From: Bacteroidota bacterium
GTDB lineage: Bacteria > Bacteroidota > Rhodothermia > Rhodothermales > Rubricoccaceae
Direction of reading: 5' to 3'
NCBI GenBank assembly: GCA_039821555.1
Contig: JBCBNX010000003.1
Span: 186,001 to 250,000 of the forward strand
Length of the DNA stretch: 64,000 nucleotides
Position 1 is the first letter of the stretch; each line of letters begins with the position of its first letter. Below, piece by piece: positions 37,587-43,873 of this stretch. The position numbers and the translations under genes were made by a program. The notes beneath the pieces are model-generated. The model was not told the DNA's origin and ran no database searches. It was given only the letters and a program-made list of their open reading frames with translations.

Positions 37587-37776
37587 GCAGGGGGGCGTGG
37601 TGGGTCGCTTCGCGGCAGGCCGGAACGACTCATGAACACAGGGGAGTGCTCTGCCGTCCGACGCCCACAGCGTGGCGATACGCTGAGGTGGGGGAGGATA
37701 CGCCGAGAAGGCTGACACTTTAGGTTCGCCTGCAGCCGTAGGTTCTGCCACACGTGCATGCATCCGGAGGGCCGCG

Positions 37777-38559
37777 TCAACGCTCCCTGTGGTCCCCGAA
37801 CAATGCGTGCATCGGCATCTCTGAGCCCTCGTCGAGCGGGACCATCAGCTCTACCTCGAAGCTCTCGGCCATGGCATCGTGTACCGAAACCAACCGGCCG
37901 TGGAGCGAGGTAAATCGCAGCGGAGGCTGCCCTGGCATCTGGACGACGATGGGTACATAAATCGGAACGTCGCTGGCACCTGCCAGGAACCGGGGCACGT
38001 GCTCGAACCGGCCGGCGGCGACCGCCGCATCTAGGGCACCCCGAACCACCTCGGAGCGCAGGGCGACTTCCTGGATGCGGGTGTAGAAGCTAGCGCTTGC
38101 GGCCTCCCAGTTCGTGACGAGCGGCTGGAACTTCCGAGACAGGAAGAGGGCGTGCATGTTTTCGACGTGGTCAAACAGCTCGATCATGCGCTGCCCAGGA
38201 GGATTGGCCCTCAGGAAATTCCAGTCGTTGTCCACGACGAATCCGGGGAAGGGCCAATGGCGAAGGAGCTGGCGCGAGAGCAGGTCGAGGGTGTGCTGGA
38301 CATCGGGACTGCCGAGTTCACGCTGTGGATAGGGGCTTCGAAAGCCCGCGGTCTCGAACAGCGACGCACGGTGCGCGCTCGACAGGCGCACCGCCGTGAC
38401 GATTCGTCCGATCATCGACCTAGTCGGGGCGGAGCGCCCTGTCTCCAGGAATGACAGATGCCGTTGGGTCGTGCCGATGGCGTCGGCGAGAGCCTCCTGC
38501 GACAAGCCGAGGTCTCGCCGAATAGTCTTGAGCGCGGAGCCAAAAGGATGGCCAGCCAT
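37777..38559 (-). CDS. XRE-family regulator with MmyB-type domain (second copy)
   Basis: The ATG at 38559 gives 260 residues. Residues 4-58 form the XRE helix-turn-helix ([40 protein letters not shown]). Residues about 85-250 form the MmyB-type domain (LLRHWPFPGFVVDNDWNFLR, LFDHVENMHALFLSR, PLRFTSLHGRLVSVHDAMAE). It is a distant paralogue of the regulator at 28234 and has the same surroundings: a perfect palindrome just upstream of the start and a divergent small membrane protein gene (38644). The palindrome ends only 11 bases from the start codon, which fits self-repression. Confidence 0.9.
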   Translation of the reverse strand: MAGHPFGSALKTIRRDLGLSQEALADAIGTTQRHLSFLETGRSAPTRSMIGRIVTAVRLSSAHRASLFETAGFRSPYPQRELGSPDVQHTLDLLSRQLLRHWPFPGFVVDNDWNFLRANPPGQRMIELFDHVENMHALFLSRKFQPLVTNWEAASASFYTRIQEVALRSEVVRGALDAAVAAGRFEHVPRFLAGASDVPIYVPIVVQMPGQPPLRFTSLHGRLVSVHDAMAESFEVELMVPLDEGSEMPMHALFGDHRER

Positions 38560-38569
38560 TATTCCTTTA

Positions 38570-38592
38570 CAGGGAATTGTAATGATTCCCTG
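38570..38592. promoter_or_regulatory. Perfect palindrome, likely operator of the second MmyB-type regulator
   Basis: CAGGGAAT, seven bases, ATTCCCTG: an exact 8+7+8 inverted repeat between the regulator start (38559) and the membrane protein start (38644). A further half-like ATTCC lies at 38560-38566. Confidence 0.65.
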
Positions 38593-38643
38593 CTCAATAT
38601 ACCATAGGGCACCTCCTTGTCCCACGCCTTCGGTTGCCCTCCT

Positions 38644-39033
38644 ATGGATTCCTTTGCTCCCTCACTCCTCGCGCTGATAATCACGGGCCTCTTCGCGGTC
38701 GCGACCCTACTCACCGGCGCGATCGCCCTCTTCACCAGAACAGGCTGGTCATTGCTGCTGCGTACGGAAGACTTTACCTCTACCAATTCGAAGGAGGTCG
38801 TACGGGCCCCGAACGTACGCGGCTGGGGGGCTCGACAGATCGTGACCGGCGTTTGTCTCTGGGGAGCGCTCATCCTCGGCGACCAGGTGCTCTTTCAGGT
38901 GGGGCTGCTCAGCCTGCTCATTCGCCAAGGGTTGGACATCCTGCTCTACGTGCTCGACGGAACGCCTCGGCGAACCATCCTATTCATCGTAGCCGCTATT
39001 CCCACGGCGGCCGCTTTCGTGAGCGTTCTATAG
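38644..39033 (+). CDS. Small four-helix membrane protein (DUF4267-like)
   Basis: The ATG at 38644 gives 129 residues with four hydrophobic helices (about 7-29, 63-80, 83-101, 108-127) and a cytoplasmic or periplasmic loop RTEDFTSTNSKEVVRAPN between the first two. The motif RGWGARQIVTGVCLWGAL followed by RQGLDILLY resembles DUF4267 membrane proteins of unknown role. The divergent arrangement with an MmyB-type regulator and a shared palindrome suggests it is the controlled gene. After it, 39034-39247 has no supported gene. Confidence 0.7.
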   Translation: MDSFAPSLLALIITGLFAVATLLTGAIALFTRTGWSLLLRTEDFTSTNSKEVVRAPNVRGWGARQIVTGVCLWGALILGDQVLFQVGLLSLLIRQGLDILLYVLDGTPRRTILFIVAAIPTAAAFVSVL

Positions 39034-39247
39034 GCACAGTCGCTGTGCATCGCTTGCTGCATGCCCTCGTTCACTCGCTGAACTCCTCGCCGTCGACGCT
39101 CCGCCAGTCATTCAGGGCCAGCGGCCTTCGCCTGTATGTCGGAGCCTGGACAACTTGGGGCGGACAGAGGGGCTTTCGCGTTGGTTCCCTCATCAGCTCT
39201 GCGAGCTGGGCTCGGCTTCTCTCACGGACTGCTGTGAGGTGAGCGCG

Positions 39248-39281
39248 GCAGAACAGATAGCGGCTCAGCCGCGGGCTACAC
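39248..39281 (-). repeat. attC of cassette 5 (very short, 34 bp)
   Basis: On the minus strand: R'' GTGTAGC, CCGCG, the palindrome GCTGAGCCGC, TATCT, R' GTTCTGC. The outer parts line up with the ends of the other attC sites, but the central section is missing, so L'' and L' are fused. It is either a natural minimal site or a deletion product. Confidence 0.6.
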
Positions 39282-39293
39282 GGCCGTTACTTC

Positions 39294-39908
39294 CTACGGC
39301 GCCTCTTCATTCGCGGGAGCACCCTGCACTCTGCGTCGGAAGGACTCGATGTAGTCCTCGAGCGAGTTCAACCCGACCGCCGCACGCCGAGCGTCTACGC
39401 CGTCGGCGTCCTCGATCTCACGCGGGACCGGCTGGCCGTCCACGACCTTCAACTGCGTGCCGTAGACCTGGGGCTCGCCCGCCGCCAGCCGAACGCGGTC
39501 GGTGAGGTAGGCGAAGTCGGACCCCGACGCCTCTCCCTCAGCGACGGCCGCCTCCATGAGGCCGAGAACCTCCCGTTGAAAGGCGCGGTCCCGATCCGCG
39601 TGCTGAGCGAGGAGCCAAGCGTCGCTAGCCCCCTGCTCCCCGACCTCGCTCGCTTTCGGCCACCCTCGCTCGGCGACGACACCTTTGAGCCAAGCCGTGT
39701 TGAGCGAGTCGATGGTCAAGGCGAACGCGCCGTCGGCGGCGTCGGGCTGGCGGCCTTGCCTCAACGCGAGCGTAATCAGCCCGCGCGCCGCTTGGTCTGC
39801 CTCAACACGGAGCGAGAGTTGGCGGGCGAGGAGGGAGTCAGCTTCGGACGAAGTCTGCGCCAGCGCGAGGGCAGGGCTGAGCGCGAAAAGAAGAGCGAGG
39901 GTTCGCAT
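39294..39908 (-). CDS. Integron cassette 5: exported DUF6624-like protein
   Basis: The 204-residue protein has a signal peptide (MRTLALLFALSPALALAQ). It matches the DUF6624 pattern: GWPKASEVGEQGASDAWLLA followed by QHADRD, then FQREVLGLM, FAYLTDRVRLAAGEPQVYGT and Q. Its function is unknown. It is the last cassette of the array, its head core is GTTACAC (39938-39932), and its stop codon lies 13 bases before the short attC5. It should be periplasmic. Confidence 0.8.
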   Translation of the reverse strand: MRTLALLFALSPALALAQTSSEADSLLARQLSLRVEADQAARGLITLALRQGRQPDAADGAFALTIDSLNTAWLKGVVAERGWPKASEVGEQGASDAWLLAQHADRDRAFQREVLGLMEAAVAEGEASGSDFAYLTDRVRLAAGEPQVYGTQLKVVDGQPVPREIEDADGVDARRAAVGLNSLEDYIESFRRRVQGAPANEEAP

Positions 39909-39931
39909 CGGGCAGGAGATGGCGGGAGGCC

Positions 39932-40061
39932 GTGTAACATGTGGCGGCTCAGCCCCACAGGGCTGAGGGCACGATGGACTGGCGAAAGCTATGGATGCGG
40001 CGGCGTTCGGACCGGTTGAGAACGCTGGAGCCCTGGGTCAGCCTGCAGACTCCGGTTACAC
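39932..40061 (-). repeat. attC of cassette 4 (130 bp)
   Basis: R'' GTGTAAC (40061-40055) and R' GTTACAC (39938-39932) are complementary. The left arm TCTGCAGGCTGACCCAGGGC pairs imperfectly with the right arm AGCCCTGTGGGGCTGAGCCG. Confidence 0.85.
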
Positions 40062-40068
40062 CGCCCGG

Positions 40069-40539
40069 TCACTGATCCGTCCAGTGGTCGTGCTCCTTGC
40101 GGAGTTCGTCGCTGGCGGGGTCGTATTCGATCAGGACGTAGTCTCGACAGTTCTCAGGCGTGAGGCGGACTGGCTTGCCAACCGAGCGCGCGAGGCCGCG
40201 CATGAACTCAAACAGCGCCGCCGCCCGCTCCGGAGTCTGGACCTCGCTCGGTTCGATGTCCAACTCGATCTGGTCGGTCTCGAAGAAGTGCGCGTGGACG
40301 GCGACCCCGGCCACGTCGATCGAGAGGAGCGTCGTCCACTCGCTCTGCCCGGCGAAGAAGCCGTCCGGGTCTGCCGGCACGGGCCGCCAGTCGTCGCCGC
40401 GCCGGAACCGGAGGCCGTACATGCTACCTCGGACGAAGTCGAAGAGGGAGCGCCAGTCCTCGACCGTGGTATCGAGCACGTAAAGGTCGCGGAGGCTACC
40501 GTCTCGCACGAACGCCGACTTGGCCTGCTCCCAATCCAT
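40069..40539 (-). CDS. Integron cassette 4: hypothetical protein
   Basis: The ATG at 40539 lies 19 bases inside the cassette head and gives 156 residues. Upstream in-frame starts would run back through attC3, so I reject them. I do not recognise the protein. It has no signal or membrane helix, an acidic end (YDPASDELRKEHDHWTDQ) and strands such as WTTLLSIDVAGVAVHAHFFE. It resembles typical orphan cassette proteins: small, soluble, alone. The stop is eight bases before R''. Confidence 0.75.
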   Translation of the reverse strand: MDWEQAKSAFVRDGSLRDLYVLDTTVEDWRSLFDFVRGSMYGLRFRRGDDWRPVPADPDGFFAGQSEWTTLLSIDVAGVAVHAHFFETDQIELDIEPSEVQTPERAAALFEFMRGLARSVGKPVRLTPENCRDYVLIEYDPASDELRKEHDHWTDQ

Positions 40540-40557
40540 AGCTGGCGGTTCGAGGCG

Positions 40558-40685
40558 GTGTAACAGTGGACCGCTCAGCCGCGCAACGCACGACTGGCGG
40601 TGTGAACGAGTCGCAGGATACGCGGCGCTCGGACGAGACACAGAGGACCGCGTGCGTTGCGTCGGCCTGCAGCGGTGGGTTCTAC
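40558..40685 (-). repeat. attC of cassette 3 (128 bp)
   Basis: R'' GTAGAAC (40685-40679) holds the TAG stop of the cassette 3 gene. R' is GTTACAC (40564-40558). The left arm GCTGCAGGCCGACGCAACGC and the right arm pair through CGCAACGCACG and CGTGCGTTGCG, 11 bp perfect. Confidence 0.88.
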
Positions 40686-41236
40686 GGATCTCCTACCCTG
40701 CGAGCATAAGCGCCATCAATCCTTACGCCATACGGTATCCGATCCACCGTGGGAAAGCCGAAGTCGCTTGTGAGGTCGAAACGGAGGCGACGCACCAGGA
40801 GTGCCAAGTTGGCCTTCCCCAGGTCGCCACGGTAGACCCGAAGTCTCGCTTCTTGCACGCTGCCGTCCCACGCGACCTCGACTTGTAGAAGAGCGCGGAA
40901 GCCTACGGGTAGCTCCTGTTCGAGCACAGCCTGGGCCTCCTCCCAACCTCCGACTACGCCCTCAAGACTGATGTAGACGCGAGGCTCGTAGAAGCGAGTT
41001 GGTAAGTGGCACTCCGGCACCCAGTCCGCGTCGGTTGCAGCGCGGGCAGAGTCGCATCCGGCAACGAGCGCAGCGCGCAGCGAGTCGCGTCGAGCTTCAT
41101 ACGGGTATGGCGGTGCGGGGTCGGGGTTGGTGTAGACCACTGAATCCAACCGAACGGTCTGGCTCACGTCGGACTGAGCGCTGGCGGACGACGCCAGGGC
41201 TAGAAGTGAGAAAACGACGAGGCAGCGAGCAGGCAC
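40682..41236 (-). CDS. Integron cassette 3: exported hypothetical protein
   Basis: This GTG-started, 184-residue protein begins eight bases inside its cassette. It has a signal peptide (MPARCLVVFSLLALASSASAQ). The mature part has two or three cysteines (C60 and C78 region: GCDSARAATDADWVPECHLP). Its second half (FRALLQVEVAWDGSVQEARL followed by RVYRGDLG, then LLVRRLRFD) recalls the C-terminal TonB-like or energy-transducer fold. That likeness is weak and I give no function. The stop codon TAG is inside R'' of attC3. Confidence 0.78.
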   Translation of the reverse strand: MPARCLVVFSLLALASSASAQSDVSQTVRLDSVVYTNPDPAPPYPYEARRDSLRAALVAGCDSARAATDADWVPECHLPTRFYEPRVYISLEGVVGGWEEAQAVLEQELPVGFRALLQVEVAWDGSVQEARLRVYRGDLGKANLALLVRRLRFDLTSDFGFPTVDRIPYGVRIDGAYARRVGDP

Positions 41237-41243
41237 AGATCCG

Positions 41244-41341
41244 TAGAACGTCCGAGTTCAGGTGCGTTTGGAGATGACGCGGCGGAGGCGGAAGCCGCAG
41301 CTGCGGCAGCTCCAAACGTCGGCTGCAGCATGTAGTTAGGC
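41244..41341 (-). repeat. attC of cassette 2 (98 bp)
   Basis: R'' GCCTAAC (41341-41335) contains the TAA stop of the cassette 2 gene. R' is GTTCTAC (41250-41244). The arms pair through CGTTTGGAG and CTCCAAACG, 9 bp perfect, next to the shared GCTGCAGCCGAC. Confidence 0.88.
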
Positions 41342-41689
41342 ATCGTGGGTGGCACCATCGTTAGCTCTTCGCGCTGAGTTTTCAAGGTCAACAATCTTAG
41401 TGACTGCGCCAAACCCAACTGCACGATTTCCCTCGCGGACCAGGAATGGCATTCCAACATAGATGCGACCCCAATGCTCTGCTGGGGACAAGAACCCCAA
41501 AAACGCCCTGACTTTCTCACCAGGCGCGACTTGCTCTACGCCTGGATACTCATAACGCGCATCCCAGTCCGTTCCCTCATAGTAGAACTGTGCTCTGTAG
41601 CCGCTAGACGCTGCGGACTTCCGACCGCCATGCTCGGTCGGCAAGAAAACGATCTGTGCTTCGATGTCTCGGGGCAAGGCGTTTCTCAC
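41336..41689 (-). CDS. Integron cassette 2: stand-alone EF-Tu domain-3-like protein
   Basis: This 117-residue protein (GTG start at 41689, 25 bases inside the cassette) corresponds to only the third, C-terminal beta-barrel of elongation factor Tu. Visible matches are the opening IEAQIVFLPTEHGGRKSA, the tRNA/EF-Ts-side phrase SGYRAQFYYEGTDWDARYEY, VEQVAPGEKVRAFLGFLSP, and the closing VREGNRAVGFGAVTKIVDLE. There is no GTPase domain, so it cannot act as EF-Tu. Similar free domains occur in other bacteria, without a settled role; binding RNA or translation partners is a guess. The stop TAA lies within R'' of its attC. Being a cassette, it is a mobile gene. Confidence 0.85.
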   Translation of the reverse strand: MRNALPRDIEAQIVFLPTEHGGRKSAASSGYRAQFYYEGTDWDARYEYPGVEQVAPGEKVRAFLGFLSPAEHWGRIYVGMPFLVREGNRAVGFGAVTKIVDLENSARRANDGATHDA

Positions 41690-41708
41690 GGTAGCTCCGA
41701 ACTCGTAT

Positions 41709-41832
41709 GCCTAACAGAGGGCGGCTCACCAGCGAAACGCGGCTAGCCGGTTGCACGAGGCAAGTTCAGTGATGAGAACCGGACGGGGCAAGACCGTGGA
41801 GCGTTTCGTCGGCGTGCAGCCGCGGGTTATAT
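41709..41832 (-). repeat. attC of cassette 1 (124 bp)
   Basis: R'' ATATAAC (41832-41826) matches the cassette head GTTATAT at 42599-42593. R' is GTTAGGC (41715-41709). The arms pair through GCGGCT/AGCCGC and CGAAACGC/GCGTTTCG. Confidence 0.88.
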
Positions 41833-41842
41833 GGCGCGGTGG

Positions 41843-42574
41843 TTAGTAGTTCCGAGCGTCCAAGCTCTGGGGCCACGCACCTCCGATGATGTCGTACTCA
41901 TAAACCTCAGATGGCTCAATCGTGCGCCAACCGTCCCCATGATTCGCCTCATACCATTCGGCAAGCGACTGCCCTTCAGCAAGCCTGATCCCCCTAGGAT
42001 GGCGCACGATCTCCGCTACGGGCGTGAGGTCTCCGACACAGCCCATCTGAGTAGACACGGAATCTTGCGATGCCTCGTAGTCACCGACGACGCTGTCGAA
42101 GGCGGTCCGGTCGGTCAGGTAGAGACCACTCAGCGCGTAGAGCTGACCAGCAGGGTAGGCGCGACGGAGCAGGGCCCGGAACACTTCCGGCGCATCGGGA
42201 CGGCGGAGGAGGGTGTTGAATGCCTCGTACTGCTCGGACGGCATTCCCGCAAACCCGACGTGACTACTCGCGAAGGTGCGCGTGTTCAGCAACAGGGCGA
42301 ACGCTGCCCGTGGGTCACGTAGTTGGTCATAGTCAAGGAAGTACTCGTACTGCAGCGGCAGGCTCGACCAGTCGCGCCCCAACGAATCCGCCCGCGCCTG
42401 CAGTTGCCGCTCGGCTTCCTCCGCCTCGGCAATCTGGACAGCTTGCTCAGGCGTGACTATGGAGTGCCACCAATCGGACGACTGATGGATCTCCTCATGT
42501 CGGAGTTCGCTGACCGAGGTGACGCAGCCAGCCGCGAAGGCGAATAGGAAAACGACGGCAGCGACTCTCATCAT
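41843..42574 (-). CDS. Integron cassette 1: hypothetical lipoprotein
   Basis: The cassette next to the integrase encodes 243 residues with a lipoprotein signal (MMRVAAVVFLFAFAAG-C). The mature part is mainly helical (VTPEQAVQIAEAEEAERQLQ then ARADSLG), with FNTLLRRPDAPEVFRALLRR in the middle. No family is recognised. It probably sits in the inner or outer membrane facing the periplasm. The start lies 24 bases inside the cassette head, and the stop lies 10 bases before R''. Being first in the array, it should be the cassette best expressed from the array promoter. Confidence 0.8.
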   Translation of the reverse strand: MMRVAAVVFLFAFAAGCVTSVSELRHEEIHQSSDWWHSIVTPEQAVQIAEAEEAERQLQARADSLGRDWSSLPLQYEYFLDYDQLRDPRAAFALLLNTRTFASSHVGFAGMPSEQYEAFNTLLRRPDAPEVFRALLRRAYPAGQLYALSGLYLTDRTAFDSVVGDYEASQDSVSTQMGCVGDLTPVAEIVRHPRGIRLAEGQSLAEWYEANHGDGWRTIEPSEVYEYDIIGGAWPQSLDARNY

Positions 42575-42592
42575 GTTGAAGGAGGTAGCGCC

Positions 42593-42660
42593 ATATAACT
42601 ACTACTTCTGTTGAACGCACGCAGCCTTCCGGACACTGGACGACCGAATCGCGGCGTGGC
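42593..42660 (-). other. attI region with cassette junction core
   Basis: The junction core GTTATAT lies at 42599-42593 (minus strand). To its right, toward the integrase gene, the sequence changes from cassette to attI; the exact right limit is not visible. Insertion of cassettes is expected just after the G at 42599. Confidence 0.65.
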
Positions 42661-42665
42661 ACTGG

Positions 42666-42695
42666 ATAATAGACGTACAGGCCCTGGCTTGTCCA
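42666..42695 (-). promoter_or_regulatory. Candidate cassette promoter (Pc)
   Basis: On the minus strand TGGACA, an 18-base spacer and TATTAT (each 5 of 6 to the general consensus) point toward the cassettes, 67 bases from the attI core. Pc in known integrons lies in exactly this part, inside attI or the start of intI. Confidence 0.45.
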
Positions 42696-42769
42696 CCGAC
42701 GCCGCAATTCGGTCGGTTACGTCTCGGTTCACAGCGTGTCTATCGGGCGCACACGACGCACGCCGCTCC

Positions 42770-43744
42770 ATGTCCCGACTCCTCCAGCACGTCCGCGAGG
42801 CCGCTCGCCTTCGCCACCTTAGCTACCGCACCGAGCAGACCTACGTCGGCTGGGTCCGCCACTTCTGCCACTTCCACCGTGACGCGGCGGGCGTTCCGCG
42901 CCACCCGAAGACGATGGCCGAGCCTGAGGTCGAGGCGTTCCTGAACTACCTCGCCAACGAACGTGACGTGGCCGCAAGCACCCAAGCTCAGGCCCTCTCC
43001 GCGCTGCTCTTCCTCTACGACGCCGTCCTCGCCCTGCCCCTCGACACCCTCGACCTCGTGCGCGTTCGCAAGCCCGCCCGGCTTCCAGTCGTGCTCTCTC
43101 CCTCGGAGGTGACCGCGCTGCTCGAACGACTGCGCGGCGAGCACCGGCTTATCGGCGGGCTCCTCTACGGCGCCGGGCTGCGCCTGAGCGGCTGCCTACG
43201 CCTCCGCGTCAAAGACCTCGACTTCGAGCGGCGGCAGATCGTGGTGCGTCAGGGCAAGGGTCGGAAGGACCGCGTGACGCTCTTCCCCGACGCCCTAGCA
43301 GGCCCTCTGCGGATTCACCTGGACCACGTACGCGCCCTTCACCACCGCGACCTCGCGGAGGGCTTTGGCGAGGCCAAGCTTCCCCACGCCTACGCGGCAA
43401 AGCACCCAGGTGCCGCGCGCCAGTTCGGCTGGCAGTTCGCCTTCCCCTCGGCGCGGCGTTCCGAGGACCCCCGCACGGGCCAGGTCCACCGGCATCATCG
43501 TTCGCCGTCGTCCGTGCAGCGTGCCCTCAAGCGAGCCGTCGAGGCGGCGGGCATCGAGAAGAGAGCCACATGCCACACGCTGCGCCACTCCTTCGCGACC
43601 CACCTGCTCGAACAGGGCCTCGACCTGCGCACGCTTCAGGAGTTGCTCGGCCACGCGAAGCTCGCCACCACGCAGATCTACACCCACGTCGCCACGACGC
43701 GGACGCTCGGCGTGGCCAGCCCGCTCGACCGGCTCGCCGCCTGA
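42770..43744 (+). CDS. intI: Integron integrase (tyrosine recombinase)
   Basis: The ATG at 42770 gives 324 residues, the usual IntI length. Residues 1-95 form the SAM-like core-binding domain (VREAARLRHLSYRTEQTYVG, then WVRHFCHFH). The catalytic domain has R138 (YGAGLRLSGCLRLRVKD), K163 (GKGRKDR), H269 and R272 (CHTLRHSFATHLL), H295 (LLGHAKLATT) and nucleophile Y304 (IYTHV). Between K163 and H269 it has the extra IntI-specific stretch (about 188-245: HHRDLAEGFGEAKLPHAYAA, then RRSEDPRTGQVHRHHRSPS), absent from XerC/D. It catalyses attI x attC and attC x attC recombination. The two residues after R138-L-S are G-C, where most IntI proteins have an acidic residue (SE or ME), a small oddity. It reads away from its cassettes, as expected. 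Confidence 0.95.
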   Translation: MSRLLQHVREAARLRHLSYRTEQTYVGWVRHFCHFHRDAAGVPRHPKTMAEPEVEAFLNYLANERDVAASTQAQALSALLFLYDAVLALPLDTLDLVRVRKPARLPVVLSPSEVTALLERLRGEHRLIGGLLYGAGLRLSGCLRLRVKDLDFERRQIVVRQGKGRKDRVTLFPDALAGPLRIHLDHVRALHHRDLAEGFGEAKLPHAYAAKHPGAARQFGWQFAFPSARRSEDPRTGQVHRHHRSPSSVQRALKRAVEAAGIEKRATCHTLRHSFATHLLEQGLDLRTLQELLGHAKLATTQIYTHVATTRTLGVASPLDRLAA

Positions 43745-43756
43745 CGCGGCCGCCAG

Positions 43757-43852
43757 CTACGGTACCAGTTCCAGAACCTCGTCCAGCAGCCCGAAGGATA
43801 TCGCCAGAGCCTCGCTGGAGGAGTCCCGTGGGAGCATCGGGCGCCACGCCAT
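43757..43852 (-). pseudogene. C-terminal remnant of an MBL-fold hydrolase gene
   Basis: On the minus strand this piece encodes AWRPMLPRDSSSEALA followed by ISFGLLDEVLELVP and a stop. It lines up without gaps with the last 30 residues of the MBL hydrolase at 45834 (AWWPALPWDTAAEAPA, then VSTGLPDEVRALVP): 18 of 30 residues agree by my count. It begins a few bases after the stop of the T9SS gene at 43874. It is a broken second copy left between the integron and that gene. Confidence 0.7.
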
Positions 43853-43873
43853 GCGCGCGAGACGGCTGGTGAC

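Larger units (their letters stand above)
39248..43744. mobile_element. Chromosomal integron: IntI, attI region and five gene cassettes
   Basis: The right part is an integron integrase gene reading to the right (42770-43744). To its left, five single-gene cassettes all read to the left, away from the integrase. Each gene is followed by an attC site. For cassettes 1-4 the R'' core after the gene is the exact reverse complement of the core at the head of the same cassette; in cassette 5 it differs by one base. Heads, listed from the integrase outward: GTTATAT, GTTAGGC, GTTCTAC, GTTACAC, GTTACAC. Tails: ATATAAC, GCCTAAC, GTAGAAC, GTGTAAC, GTGTAGC. Attached sites share a GCTGCAGGCCGAC-like left arm and long inner inverted repeats. 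Stop codons of cassettes 2 and 3 fall inside R''. This is what site-specific cassette insertion predicts. Confidence 0.9.

Noticed and set aside
36539..39033. Extension of the cassette array further to the left
   Set aside because: No RYYYAAC/GTTRRRY pairs with inverted arms were found between 36.5 and 39.2 kb, and gene orientations change there.
42600..42769. LexA box controlling the integrase
   Set aside because: The only CTG...CAG pair in the leader has a 13-base gap instead of the 10 of known boxes, so SOS control is not supported.
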